Part shown: in pieces, positions 8,700 through 16,399 of the stretch
Numbering within the stretch: the stretch's first letter is position 1
Layout: each line of letters starts with the position of its first letter
NCBI GenBank assembly: GCA_965661085.1
Contig: CBFIDA010000005.1
Coordinates: forward strand, 1 to 64,000
Length of the DNA stretch: 64,000 nucleotides
Reading direction: 5' to 3'
Source: CBFIDA01 sp965661085
Lineage (GTDB): Bacteria > Pseudomonadota > Gammaproteobacteria > Comchoanobacterales > Comchoanobacteraceae
The notes under the pieces: generated by a model
Databases searched by the model: none
The model's input: only the letters and a program-made list of their open reading frames with translations
What the model was told of the DNA's origin: nothing
Program-made: the position numbers and the translations under genes

Positions 8700-9343
8700 C
8701 ATTGTCTTGGGAGGCACTTCAGGAGATGCTCGCTGGACATCATGCAACCTGTGTTGCTGTCAGTAAAAAGCAAACCATCAAACGGATGCAGCACCTCTAT
8801 GATCTGGGTCAGCGTCATTTTGGTGAAAACCATTGTCAGGAAGCGTTGCAGAAAATGGCCCAGTGGTCACATCAGCCAGATGTGGTGTGGCATTTCATTG
8901 GTCGTATTCAAAGCAACAAATGCAAACATTTGGCACGCCATTTTGATTGGGTGCAGACCGTCCAAAGTCAGCAAGTCATCGCATTGTTGGCCAAACATCG
9001 TGCCTTGGATCTGCCACCTTTGAATGTATTGTTGCAAGTGACCACCGATGACGTTGCACACGAATACGCCATACCCCTGGGGCGCATCGATACTTTGATG
9101 CATGCCATCGATGGATGCCCAAACTTACGTTTGCGTGGTTGGATGGCCATGCCGCCCTCAACAGTCAAAGGTATTGCGCGGAAACACTTTTTTGTTGCGG
9201 TGGCACAGGCCTTTGAAGCACAACGTGCACAGAATCATTGGGACACTCTGAGCATGGGCATGAGTGGCGATCATCAAGCGGCATTGACTGTGGGTGCCAA
9301 CATGGTGCGTTTGGGCAAGATGCTGTTCGGTGAAAGCGCGTGA
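8696..9343 (+). CDS. yggS: PLP homeostasis protein (YggS/PROSC family)
   Basis: A pyridoxal-phosphate-binding TIM-barrel protein that buffers free PLP and influences amino acid balance; it has no known enzyme activity. The family motifs are AVSKKQ with the PLP-binding Lys24, FGENHCQEA, WHFIGRIQSNK, and LSMGMSGDHQAAL followed by GANMVRLGKMLFG. It is 215 aa; E. coli YggS is 234. Its ATG overlaps the stop of the thioredoxin-like gene, indicating coupled translation. The convergent 184-base gap to greA has no clear terminator. Confidence 0.92.
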   Translation: MTLSWEALQEMLAGHHATCVAVSKKQTIKRMQHLYDLGQRHFGENHCQEALQKMAQWSHQPDVVWHFIGRIQSNKCKHLARHFDWVQTVQSQQVIALLAKHRALDLPPLNVLLQVTTDDVAHEYAIPLGRIDTLMHAIDGCPNLRLRGWMAMPPSTVKGIARKHFFVAVAQAFEAQRAQNHWDTLSMGMSGDHQAALTVGANMVRLGKMLFGESA

Positions 9344-9527
9344 TGTGGATGTCATCACAATGCGAAGCCAATGATGGTGGTGTGTCCTCAGCCCCGACCT
9401 CATGCTTCAATGGTGTTTTTAAATGGCATCGATGCTGTGCCTAGCACAAATCAACGGATGTCTGCAATTGCTTGGGCCAACAACCTATGGCCTCTTGATT
9501 TGCACAACACAAACACTGAATTGAATC

Positions 9528-10010
9528 TCAAATGTATGCTACCTGCTCAATTTCATAGACCACTTCGCCGTCTGGGGTTTGAATGATGGCTTCGTCGCCT
9601 TCATGTTTGCCAATGAGGCCCCGTGCAATCGGTGAGGTCACTGAGATTTTTTGATCTTTGATGTTGGCTTCATCTTCGCCAACAATCTGATACCGTTTGG
9701 TGGTGTCGGTGTCGGTGTCGGTGTGCAACAAGTCCACAGTGGCACCAAAAATGACACGTCCTTCATTTTCCATGGTGGTGACATCAATGATTTGGGCGTG
9801 ACTGAGGCGGTGCTTGATGTCTTTGATGCGTGCCTCAATCAGACCCTGCTGCTCTTTGGCAGCATGGTATTCTGCATTTTCTTTCAGATCACCAAATTCC
9901 CGAGCGGTGGCGATGGCTTGTATGACTTTTGGGCGTGCTTCTTTGGTCAATGTGTCCAGTTCGGTGCGCAATTGGTTGGCGCCGTATGGTGTCATCGGAA
10001 TGGTGTGCAT
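9528..10010 (-). CDS. greA: Transcription elongation factor GreA
   Basis: GreA rescues backtracked RNA polymerase by stimulating cleavage of the RNA 3' end. The N-terminal coiled coil carries the signature ATAREFGDLKENAEYHAAKE with the acidic tip residues, and the C-terminal FKBP-like domain ends SPIARGLIGKHEGDEA. I chose the ATG at 10010 because the protein then starts MHTIPMTPYGANQL, like E. coli MQAIPMT, and GAGG stands 9 bases upstream; an ATG at 10025 is also open. The linker between the domains contains a short TDTDTDT expansion coded by a hexamer repeat. Confidence 0.95.
   Translation of the reverse strand: MHTIPMTPYGANQLRTELDTLTKEARPKVIQAIATAREFGDLKENAEYHAAKEQQGLIEARIKDIKHRLSHAQIIDVTTMENEGRVIFGATVDLLHTDTDTDTTKRYQIVGEDEANIKDQKISVTSPIARGLIGKHEGDEAIIQTPDGEVVYEIEQVAYI
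9702..9724. repeat. Short tandem hexamer repeat inside greA
   Basis: GGTGTC occurs three times in a row followed by a fourth nearly complete copy. It codes on the minus strand for alternating Thr-Asp in the loop between the two GreA domains, where E. coli has a similar acidic loop without the repeat. Slippage here would change loop length in steps of two residues without breaking the frame. Confidence 0.7.
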
Positions 10011-10111
10011 GCAGCTTGACCTCATGGGATTGGAAAGAACATCACCATATCATGTTTTTCTTGTGCTGAGAAGCTCACACTGACCATGCAGTGTAGGCCA
10101 TGCGTCAGACA

Positions 10112-10540
10112 TTAAGATTGAGGGTAGGCCACAACTTCTGCTACTGAGCTGATGTGGTAAACACAGACATGCTCCCATGAGTCCAAGGTTTTTATTTCTG
10201 CTGGCGCATGAAGCGTGTTGTACAACAATTGGGCTTTTTTCTTGATGGCCGCCCAATGTTCCGTCTGATCTTTGGGCATGGTAAAAATCAAATCCAAGAC
10301 CCAATTGGATACTTTGCCTTTTGGGTTTTTCAAGGGTACAAAATCTTGATACAAGGACACAATGGTGTGCATGGGGTAAGAATGAATGTCATAAAGTGGA
10401 TTGTGCGTCGCAACATTGTTGCCCCGGATGGTGTCGGGTGTTGGGCAATCAGAAGCCCAATAAACCGATGCAAAGACGCTTGAGCACAACATAAGAGAAA
10501 CGAGTGCGGTACAAAAATATTTGGACGATTTTAATTTCAT
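10112..10540 (-). CDS. Small secreted protein, paralogue A of a three-member family
   Basis: I do not recognise this 142-residue protein. It has a signal peptide (basic MKLKSSK, hydrophobic ALVSLMLCSSVFA, then a likely cleavage site before SVYWAS), so it should be exported. The mature part begins near DCPTPDTIRG and ends with CVYHISS; these two Cys could form a disulfide. The same pattern (CPT at the start, a W-x-L motif in the middle, C-V/L-Y near the end) recurs in the genes at 10803 and 11344. A TTGACA promoter lies just before it. Function unknown; export and disulfide chemistry are inferred from sequence. Confidence 0.7.
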   Translation of the reverse strand: MKLKSSKYFCTALVSLMLCSSVFASVYWASDCPTPDTIRGNNVATHNPLYDIHSYPMHTIVSLYQDFVPLKNPKGKVSNWVLDLIFTMPKDQTEHWAAIKKKAQLLYNTLHAPAEIKTLDSWEHVCVYHISSVAEVVAYPQS

Positions 10541-10545
10541 GGTTT

Positions 10546-10574
10546 AGTGTATCCTCTGGGCCATGTGGTGTCAA
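10546..10574 (-). promoter_or_regulatory. Sigma70-type promoter of paralogue A
   Basis: On the minus strand TTGACA (10569-10574) is followed after exactly 17 bases by TACACT (10546-10551). The -35 is perfect and the -10 matches 4 of 6. The predicted start of transcription would fall on or next to the ATG at 10540, implying a leaderless or nearly leaderless message. Confidence 0.5.
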
Positions 10575-10712
10575 GAATTGGTGCTGACATCAACCGTATT
10601 GTGTCGGCTGTACCAGCCTTTGAATGAAAAAATGGGAACTGTCAGAGATTGCAACGCCCCCAATTTTAACAAACACGCCTTGTACATCTCACACTAAAGT
10701 CATACGAGCAAC

Positions 10713-10744
10713 TTGACAAGGGTCGTGCTGGCATGCTTGATAAA
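10713..10744 (+). promoter_or_regulatory. Possible promoter of paralogue B
   Basis: A perfect TTGACA (10713-10718) is followed by an AT-rich TTGATAAAAT segment at 10737-10746. No hexamer at the ideal 17-base distance resembles TATAAT well, so only the -35 is convincing. The 10541-10802 gap contains no gene. Confidence 0.3.
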
Positions 10745-10802
10745 ATAGCCAGAGTGATGTAACATCAAAGAAAAATTATGGAATAAAAATTATGAAAAAT
10801 AT

Positions 10803-11219
10803 GTGTCAAAACTTCTTTTGTTCACCATCCTCATCGCTTCAATACAGGCCAATGCATCCGTTACTGTGCCAGAGGACTGTCCGACAGCATCATCGATTCA
10901 TGGCATACATGTCTTCGAGCATGACGCTTCAGTGAACAGTCAATGCGATCAAGATACTTGTCGTGTGATTTTTGTAGAACACAACATGTCGCTGTCCAAT
11001 CAAAAAGGTGTGCCATCACAGTGGTCGTTGCAAATGCATTTAAACGCTGATTGGATGGATGTTATTTTCAGTGTTGGGCTCTATGAAAAAGTACAAAATT
11101 TCTATCAAAAAGTGCGTGCACCTGCTGCGATTGAAACATCTGATGCTGCTGTCAGCGGCAAAGTATGTGTGTACCGATTGGATGCCGCAACCAAACTGAT
11201 TGCAACACCCATGCAGTGA
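10803..11219 (+). CDS. Small secreted protein, paralogue B
   Basis: A 138-residue unrecognised protein with a signal peptide (SKLLLFTILIASIQANA, cleavage likely after ANA). The mature chain starts with EDCPTASSIHG and ends KVCVYRLDA, and contains QWSLQMHL, so it matches paralogues A and C in its Cys pattern. The start is a GTG: the ATGs at 10792 and 10801 are out of frame, and paralogue C begins MTKL where this one begins with GTG then SKL. The ribosome site is poor. It has two extra Cys (in NSQCDQDTCRV), so it may carry a second disulfide. Confidence 0.65.
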   Translation: MSKLLLFTILIASIQANASVTVPEDCPTASSIHGIHVFEHDASVNSQCDQDTCRVIFVEHNMSLSNQKGVPSQWSLQMHLNADWMDVIFSVGLYEKVQNFYQKVRAPAAIETSDAAVSGKVCVYRLDAATKLIATPMQ

Positions 11220-11343
11220 TCTTGGATCATATCAAGTCCAAAACGCTGACCGTCCCGAAACATCGCTGTGCTCAAACCGTACAGATGACAGATCAAAATT
11301 TCTTATGATGTGTGATATGGTTTTGAGCCCATGCAATGCGTCT

Positions 11344-11769
11344 TCATGAGGACCTTTCTGCGACAATGAATTGCTTGTTGCCATTGACAAGGTAAAGGCA
11401 TTGTTGAAAGCCACCGTAAGCATCAACCTCTAAAGAGGGTTGGGTCCTGAGTTCAGCATAGGTCTGTTGTGCTTGTTTTTGGATGCCATCCAATGACACA
11501 AGGGATGTGTTTTTTTCAATGAAAAACGATGCCAGGAGTGACCAGAATGCTGTCTGATTGTGGCTGTCTTTGAGTGCCACATGATATTCTGTGACATTGG
11601 CCATTCGCAAATTTTGAGTGTTGTCCCAACGAATTTCTAGGTTGTTGCCCAACACTTGATGGTGACGCAGTGCATCAACGGTTGGGCAAATGCTTGCATC
11701 CAATGCATTGGTGGCCATCAAGGTATGAGAAAGTGCACAAATAAGCACAGCGATTTGAAGTTTTGTCAT
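11344..11769 (-). CDS. Small secreted protein, paralogue C
   Basis: A 141-residue unrecognised protein with an N-terminal signal (MTKLQIAVLICALSHTLMA, then TNALDAS). The mature part starts SICPTVDALRHH and ends with QCLYLVNG; FWSLLASFF corresponds to the W-x-L motif of the other two. It is convergent with paralogue B and has its own promoter. The three genes within 1.7 kb are likely old local duplications, because apart from the Cys motifs they have diverged strongly. Confidence 0.7.
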   Translation of the reverse strand: MTKLQIAVLICALSHTLMATNALDASICPTVDALRHHQVLGNNLEIRWDNTQNLRMANVTEYHVALKDSHNQTAFWSLLASFFIEKNTSLVSLDGIQKQAQQTYAELRTQPSLEVDAYGGFQQCLYLVNGNKQFIVAERSS

Positions 11770-11794
11770 GGTTTACTCAATTTCATAAAACATT

Positions 11795-11823
11795 ATTATG
11801 ATGGCTTTTGGTATTTTTGTCAA
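11795..11823 (-). promoter_or_regulatory. Sigma70-type promoter of paralogue C
   Basis: On the minus strand TTGACA (11818-11823), a 17-base spacer, then CATAAT (11795-11800): 6 of 6 and 5 of 6 matches at ideal spacing. Transcription should begin about 19 bases before the ATG at 11769. The remaining region to dnaJ (11824-12044) holds no gene. Confidence 0.65.
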
Positions 11824-12044
11824 CCATGGGATTGTTTAGTCTATGTTTTTTTGTGAGCCACATTCTTTCTGCTTCATACGATGTGTGCGCATGCAACGCC
11901 TCGCCTGCACACAAACAATGTGGCCACTCATGTTTGAGGGCACGACTGGGTGGCGCAGTTGAGATCACATCATCACCAAGCACAACCGCTGCATGATGCT
12001 GTATGTCTTCAGATCACACATCTCTGAAGTCACCCCTGGGAAGA

Positions 12045-13181
12045 TCACTCGCTGGTGAAGAATTGTTTGATCGCAGTGTACCAAGAGTTCGCCTGTGGCG
12101 CATGTTTGGCGCCATTTTTTTCCAGAGATGCTGCAAAATCTGTCATCAGGTCTTTTTGTTCGCGGGTCAATTTCACTGGGGTTTCAAGCGCCACTTGACA
12201 GATCAAATCACCGGCGCCGCGCTGACTGTTTGCTGGCACCCCTTTGCCTCGTAGACGAAAAAGACTGCCGGTTTGCGTTTCGGCTGGAATTTTGAGTTTT
12301 ACTTTGCCGTCCATGGTGGGCACTTCAATGGCGCCTCCTAAGATGGCAGTGGTGATGGACAAGGGCACTTTGCAAATCAAATTTTGTTGATCTCGCGAAA
12401 AAATAGGATGGGGTTTGACTTGGATTTCGACATACAAATCACCTGCAGGACCACCATGGGTGCCGGCTTCGCCTTTGCCAGACAAACGCATGCGGTCCCC
12501 ATGATCAACGCCTGGTGGGATGGTGATGGCAATGGCATTGGTCTTTTTGACTCGGCCACGACCGTTGCAGCTTTGGCATGGGCTGGCAATGATTTTGCCC
12601 TGGCCATTGCACTTGGGACAAGTTTGCTGGAGGGCAATGAATCCTTGTTGAATGTGCACACGGCCTGAGCCCTGACAGGTTGGACAGGTTGTGGGTTGGG
12701 TGCCTGGTTTGGCGCCAGAGCCATGACAGGTATCACAGGTTTGAAGTGTGGGGATGCGAATGGTTTTTTTGACACCAAAAATGGCTTCATCCAGGTCTAG
12801 CTCACAAGCATACAACAAATCATTGCCTTGCTGTGCATGGGCCCGCCCGCCTGTGCGCCCGCCCATATCGCCACCAAAAATGTGATCAAAAATGCCTGAA
12901 AAGGCATCAGAGAAATCACCAAAGCCAGCACCGCCGCCACCAAAGCCGCCGCCTTCAAGTCCAGCGTGACCATATTGATCGTAAACACCACGTTTCTTAT
13001 CGTCAGAAAGGACCTCATAGGCACTTTGAATTTCTTTGAATTTGGCTTCAGCCTCGGGATTGTCTGGATTGCGGTCGGGGTGATATTTCATGGCCAGCTT
13101 GCGGAAAGCTTTTTTGATGTCTGCTTTGTTGGCGTTACGTGACACCCCAAGAAGTTCATAATAATCTTTTTGTGTGGTCAT
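12045..13181 (-). CDS. dnaJ: Chaperone protein DnaJ
   Basis: DnaJ delivers unfolded protein to DnaK and stimulates its ATPase. The 378-residue protein has the full type I layout: J domain with the HPD motif near residue 34 (KYHPDRNPDNPEAE), a Gly/Phe-rich linker (GGFGGGGAGFGDF), four zinc-binding repeats (CDTCHGSG, CPTCQGSG, CPKCNGQG, CQSCNGRG), and the C-terminal client-binding domains. GGA stands about 7 bases before the ATG. It lies downstream of dnaK in the usual order, but a strong hairpin terminator separates the two. Confidence 0.97.
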   Translation of the reverse strand: MTTQKDYYELLGVSRNANKADIKKAFRKLAMKYHPDRNPDNPEAEAKFKEIQSAYEVLSDDKKRGVYDQYGHAGLEGGGFGGGGAGFGDFSDAFSGIFDHIFGGDMGGRTGGRAHAQQGNDLLYACELDLDEAIFGVKKTIRIPTLQTCDTCHGSGAKPGTQPTTCPTCQGSGRVHIQQGFIALQQTCPKCNGQGKIIASPCQSCNGRGRVKKTNAIAITIPPGVDHGDRMRLSGKGEAGTHGGPAGDLYVEIQVKPHPIFSRDQQNLICKVPLSITTAILGGAIEVPTMDGKVKLKIPAETQTGSLFRLRGKGVPANSQRGAGDLICQVALETPVKLTREQKDLMTDFAASLEKNGAKHAPQANSWYTAIKQFFTSE

Positions 13182-13214
13182 GATGGATCCATGCTGATTG
13201 AAAAGATTGAAAAA

Positions 13215-13244
13215 GCCGGATGATCCCCATCATCCGGCGTTTTT
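13215..13244 (-). terminator. Bidirectional terminator between dnaK and dnaJ
   Basis: A perfect 10-bp stem GCCGGATGAT / ATCATCCGGC with a CCCC loop (13215-13238). On the minus strand it is followed by a run of five T then mixed AT; on the plus strand by GTTTTT. For the minus-strand dnaK transcript it would stop or attenuate reading into dnaJ, setting DnaK above DnaJ. Confidence 0.85.
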
Positions 13245-13297
13245 CGTTGGGTTGCACTCGGCTGTTGGGCCGTGTGCAATATTAGGCCGCATCCCCC

Positions 13298-15247
13298 TTA
13301 GGATTTTTTCTCATCGTCCACTTCTTCAAACTCTGCGTCCATGGTGTTTTGGTCTTGCGTGTTTGCGTCGGTTTGTGCTTGCGTGGCGTCTTGTGCGGCA
13401 CCAGCTTGTGCGGCTTTTTCTGCCAAAGGTTGCATCAGCGCAGAGAGTGCCTCAGATTTGGCTTCAATGTCTGCTTTGTCTTCGGTTTTAACAGCAGCTT
13501 TGAGGGCATCTATGGCGGACTGAATCTGAGTTTTTTCATCCTCTGATACTTGGTCGCCAGCTTCAGAAAGCGCTTTTTCTGAGGCATGCATCAAGGCATC
13601 TGCCTGATTGCGCACTTCAACAAGTTCTTTGAAAAGCTTATCTTCTTCAGCATGTTTTTCGCTGTCTTTGATCATTTTTTCAATGTCTTCATCACTCAAT
13701 CCGCCAGCAGATTTGATGACGATGGATTGTTCTTTGTTGGTGTTTTTGTCTTTGGCAGACACATTCAAGATGCCGTTGGCATCGATGTCGAAGGTGACTT
13801 CGATTTGTGGCATGCCGCGTGGTGCAGACGGAATGTCGGCCAAGTCAAAGCGCCCGAGCGATTTGTTGCCACCGGCGCGCTCACGTTCACCTTGCAACAC
13901 ATGAATGGTGACGGTGGTTTGATTGTTTTCTGCGGTTGAGAAAACCTGCTGAGCACGGGTTGGAATGGTGGTGTTTTTTTCGATGAGTTTGGTCATCACG
14001 CCGCCGAGGGTTTCAATGCCCAAAGACAAGGGTGTCACATCCAGCAATAAAATGTTGTTGGCCGTGCCAGACAAGACAGCGCCTTGTGCGGCTGCACCCA
14101 TGGCAACGGCTTCATCTGGATTGACATCATGACGTGGTTCTTTGTTGAAAAAGTTTTTCACGGCTTCACGCACTTTGGGCATTCGGGTTTGGCCCCCCAC
14201 CAACAACACTTCGTCAATGTCTGAAAGGCTGAGGTCGGCATCGTCCAATGCGGTTTTACAAGGCACAATGCTGCGTTGAATGAGATCTTCAACCAAAGAC
14301 TCCAATTTGCTGCGCGTGATTTTGACATTCAAATGTTTGGGGCCAGATGCATCGGCAGTGATGTAAGGCAAATTCACTTCGGTTTGCTCGGTCGAAGACA
14401 ATTCGATTTTTGCTTTTTCAGCGGCTTCTTTCAAACGTTGTAGGGCCAAAGTGTCTTGTGACAGGTCCACACCGCTGTCTTGTTTGAATTCGCTGACCAG
14501 ATGGTCCAGTAGGCGTTTGTCAAAATCCTCACCGCCCAAAAAGGTGTCGCCGTTGGTGGCCAAGACCACAAATTGTTGATCGCCATCGATGTTGGCAATT
14601 TCAATGATTGAGATGTCGAAGGTGCCGCCCCCCAAATCATACACAGCAATTTTTTTGTCACCGTGGTTTTTGTCCATCCCATAGGACAGGGCTGCAGCCG
14701 TTGGCTCATTGATGATGCGTTTGACTTCTAACCCTGCAATACGGCCTGCATCTTTGGTGGCTTGACGTTGTTTTTCATTAAAGTACGCCGGTACAGTGAT
14801 GACGGCGCTGGTAACCGGTTGGCCCAGATAGGCTTCGGCAGAAGCTTTCATTTCTTTCAAGATGATGGCGCCAAACTGTTCTGGAGACCACTGTTCTTCT
14901 TTACCATCTTTGGTGACCACAAAGCGGACATCGCCATTTTTGGCACTGGTGACCGCATAGTTGGCTTCCCAGTCTTGGGATTTATCGTTCAGCTCTTTTT
15001 TTTGCAATCCCATGAAACGTTTGGTGGCGTAAAAAGTGTTGGTGGGGTTGGTGATGGCTTGGTTTTTGGCAGCCTCACCCACAATGATCTTATCTTCTTT
15101 GGTGACGGCCACATACGATGGGGTGGTGCGTCGACCTTTTGTGTTTTCAATGATTTTCAGCTTTTTGCCTTCCATGAAGGCCACTGCAGAGTTGGTGGTA
15201 CCCAAATCGATACCGATGCAAATACCAGATTGTGAGGATGAAGACAT
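13298..15247 (-). CDS. dnaK: Chaperone protein DnaK (Hsp70)
   Basis: DnaK is the cytoplasmic ATP-dependent Hsp70. The ATPase signatures IGIDLGTTNSAVA, YDLGGGTFDISIIE and LLVGGQTRMPKVREAV are intact, followed by the linker and substrate-binding domain (DVTPLSLGIETLGGVMTKLIEKN) and a lid ending in the acidic AEFEEVDDEKKS. About 649 aa, normal for the family. The start at 15247 is chosen because AGGAG then lies 9 bases away; the ATG two codons earlier has it only 3 bases away. grpE is not adjacent in this window. A heat-shock-type promoter precedes it. Confidence 0.97.
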   Translation of the reverse strand: MSSSSQSGICIGIDLGTTNSAVAFMEGKKLKIIENTKGRRTTPSYVAVTKEDKIIVGEAAKNQAITNPTNTFYATKRFMGLQKKELNDKSQDWEANYAVTSAKNGDVRFVVTKDGKEEQWSPEQFGAIILKEMKASAEAYLGQPVTSAVITVPAYFNEKQRQATKDAGRIAGLEVKRIINEPTAAALSYGMDKNHGDKKIAVYDLGGGTFDISIIEIANIDGDQQFVVLATNGDTFLGGEDFDKRLLDHLVSEFKQDSGVDLSQDTLALQRLKEAAEKAKIELSSTEQTEVNLPYITADASGPKHLNVKITRSKLESLVEDLIQRSIVPCKTALDDADLSLSDIDEVLLVGGQTRMPKVREAVKNFFNKEPRHDVNPDEAVAMGAAAQGAVLSGTANNILLLDVTPLSLGIETLGGVMTKLIEKNTTIPTRAQQVFSTAENNQTTVTIHVLQGERERAGGNKSLGRFDLADIPSAPRGMPQIEVTFDIDANGILNVSAKDKNTNKEQSIVIKSAGGLSDEDIEKMIKDSEKHAEEDKLFKELVEVRNQADALMHASEKALSEAGDQVSEDEKTQIQSAIDALKAAVKTEDKADIEAKSEALSALMQPLAEKAAQAGAAQDATQAQTDANTQDQNTMDAEFEEVDDEKKS

Positions 15248-15308
15248 GGTCATAGACTCCTGATTTGAATTTTAAACATTTGGCGATCATGTGATGGCGC
15301 AAACATCA

Positions 15309-15335
15309 GTTTGGGGTGCTTTTGACAATTTAAAG
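15309..15335 (-). promoter_or_regulatory. Candidate sigma32 (RpoH) heat-shock promoter of dnaK
   Basis: On the minus strand CTTTAAA (15329-15335, preceded by five more C) is followed by a 12-base spacer and CCCCAAAC (15309-15316). The sigma32 consensus is CTTGAAA, 11-16 bases, CCCCATNT; this matches 6 of 7 in the -35 and the CCCCA core of the -10, and resembles the E. coli dnaK P1 promoter, which also begins with a run of C. Transcription would start near 15303, about 55 bases before the start codon. Confidence 0.7.
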
Positions 15336-15344
15336 GGGGGCGCC

Positions 15345-15698
15345 TTAATTTTTTGTTTTGTTGGTGTCATGTTGGCAAGCCGTTGTTTGACAGCGTAACC
15401 ATTGGTGCATGCCACCATCCAGCCCATATGTCTCGGCAAATCCCCAAGCCATGATCATGTCGCTGAACCGCCGGCTGCGTCCCCCGGCAGCACAATAGAC
15501 AAAAGCGGTGGTGTTTTTGGGGATGTCGATGTCGGTTGGCATGGTGCTGCATGGCACATGGTGGCTGCCAGGGATGTGCTGACAGTCGTACTCTTCTTGC
15601 TCGCGTATGTCGATCAAAACATAATCTTTGCCGTAGATGGCGTTGGGATTGGCTTGAAGCCATTGTGATAAAGCATGGTCATCAAAGTGGGTTGGCAT
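15345..15698 (-). CDS. Single-domain rhodanese-like sulfurtransferase
   Basis: A 117-residue protein with one rhodanese domain: LIDIREQEEYDCQHIPGSHHVPC is the typical front half, and VYCAAGGRSRRFSD is the active-site loop with the catalytic Cys, a six-residue loop CAAGGR as in GlpE/PspE-like sulfurtransferases. It should carry persulfide sulfur, but the acceptor is unknown. The frame is open much further upstream; the ATG at 15698 has AGGAG 6 bases away and gives the expected length. It is divergent from dsbB and lies just upstream of dnaK on the same strand. Confidence 0.85.
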   Translation of the reverse strand: MPTHFDDHALSQWLQANPNAIYGKDYVLIDIREQEEYDCQHIPGSHHVPCSTMPTDIDIPKNTTAFVYCAAGGRSRRFSDMIMAWGFAETYGLDGGMHQWLRCQTTACQHDTNKTKN

Positions 15699-15834
15699 AT
15701 GAATCTCCTGGCAGCCTCGATGCGTACATGTTAGCGCATCTGACAATCGTTGTGAAAGGGTGAGGGCAGCAAAAGCATTGCCATCGGAAGTGTTTTTCTG
15801 GTTAAATGGGTGCACATGGCAATCAAGGATGTTT

Positions 15835-16362
15835 ATGTCGTTTTTTTTGGGCCAAAACATTGCGCCAAGGCAGTGGGCGCAGATGATGTTGTTGGTCACT
15901 TTGATCATGTTGGTGGTCAGTGTCTATCTGCAACAGGTCATGGGGCTTTTGCCTTGTATGATTTGTGAGCTTCAGCGTTACCTTTTGGTGCCACTGGCCT
16001 TGGTGTTTGCCATGCAGTGTTGGATGCAGCCATGTTCGTCAAGCCGCCGCACCGTACAATTTTTGGCTTTGGTGTTGATTCTGATGGAACTTTGCTTATC
16101 AGCAAGGCATCTGTCTTTGTTGTATTTTTCCAGTCCGGACGCTGGCATGCAAGCGTGTTTGCCTGGTTTGGTGACGTATGCGCACAATGCCAGTTGGCTG
16201 CAGGCAATCTCTGTGGCATTGCAAGGTTCTGGTGAAGGCTGCCGTCAAATCACTTGGCGTTTCTTGATGCTCAGTTTGCCAGAGTGGACCGCCATGGCCA
16301 TGATGGGTCTGTTGGCGTTGTGGTGCTTGGAGCGCCGTGCCATGCGATTGTCCGATGCATGA
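15835..16362 (+). CDS. dsbB: Disulfide bond formation protein DsbB
   Basis: DsbB is the inner-membrane quinone reductase that reoxidises periplasmic DsbA. With the ATG at 15835 (AAGGA 5 bases upstream) the protein has 175 aa, four membrane helices, the first periplasmic pair Cys41 and Cys44 (GLLPCMICELQR) at exactly E. coli numbering, Arg48 for quinone binding, and the second pair Cys108 and Cys136 in the larger loop (E. coli 104 and 130). No dsbA is in this window. The Cys-containing secreted proteins at 10.1-11.8 kb are possible clients of this system. Confidence 0.92.
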   Translation: MSFFLGQNIAPRQWAQMMLLVTLIMLVVSVYLQQVMGLLPCMICELQRYLLVPLALVFAMQCWMQPCSSSRRTVQFLALVLILMELCLSARHLSLLYFSSPDAGMQACLPGLVTYAHNASWLQAISVALQGSGEGCRQITWRFLMLSLPEWTAMAMMGLLALWCLERRAMRLSDA

Positions 16363-16399
16363 TGCCTGCATCGATCAGGGCACAGCATGCGATGCTCGG

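Noticed and set aside
10792..10830. ATG at 10792 as start of secreted paralogue B
   Set aside because: That frame leads to non-protein-like sequence. The GTG frame at 10803 gives a signal peptide and the family Cys pattern.
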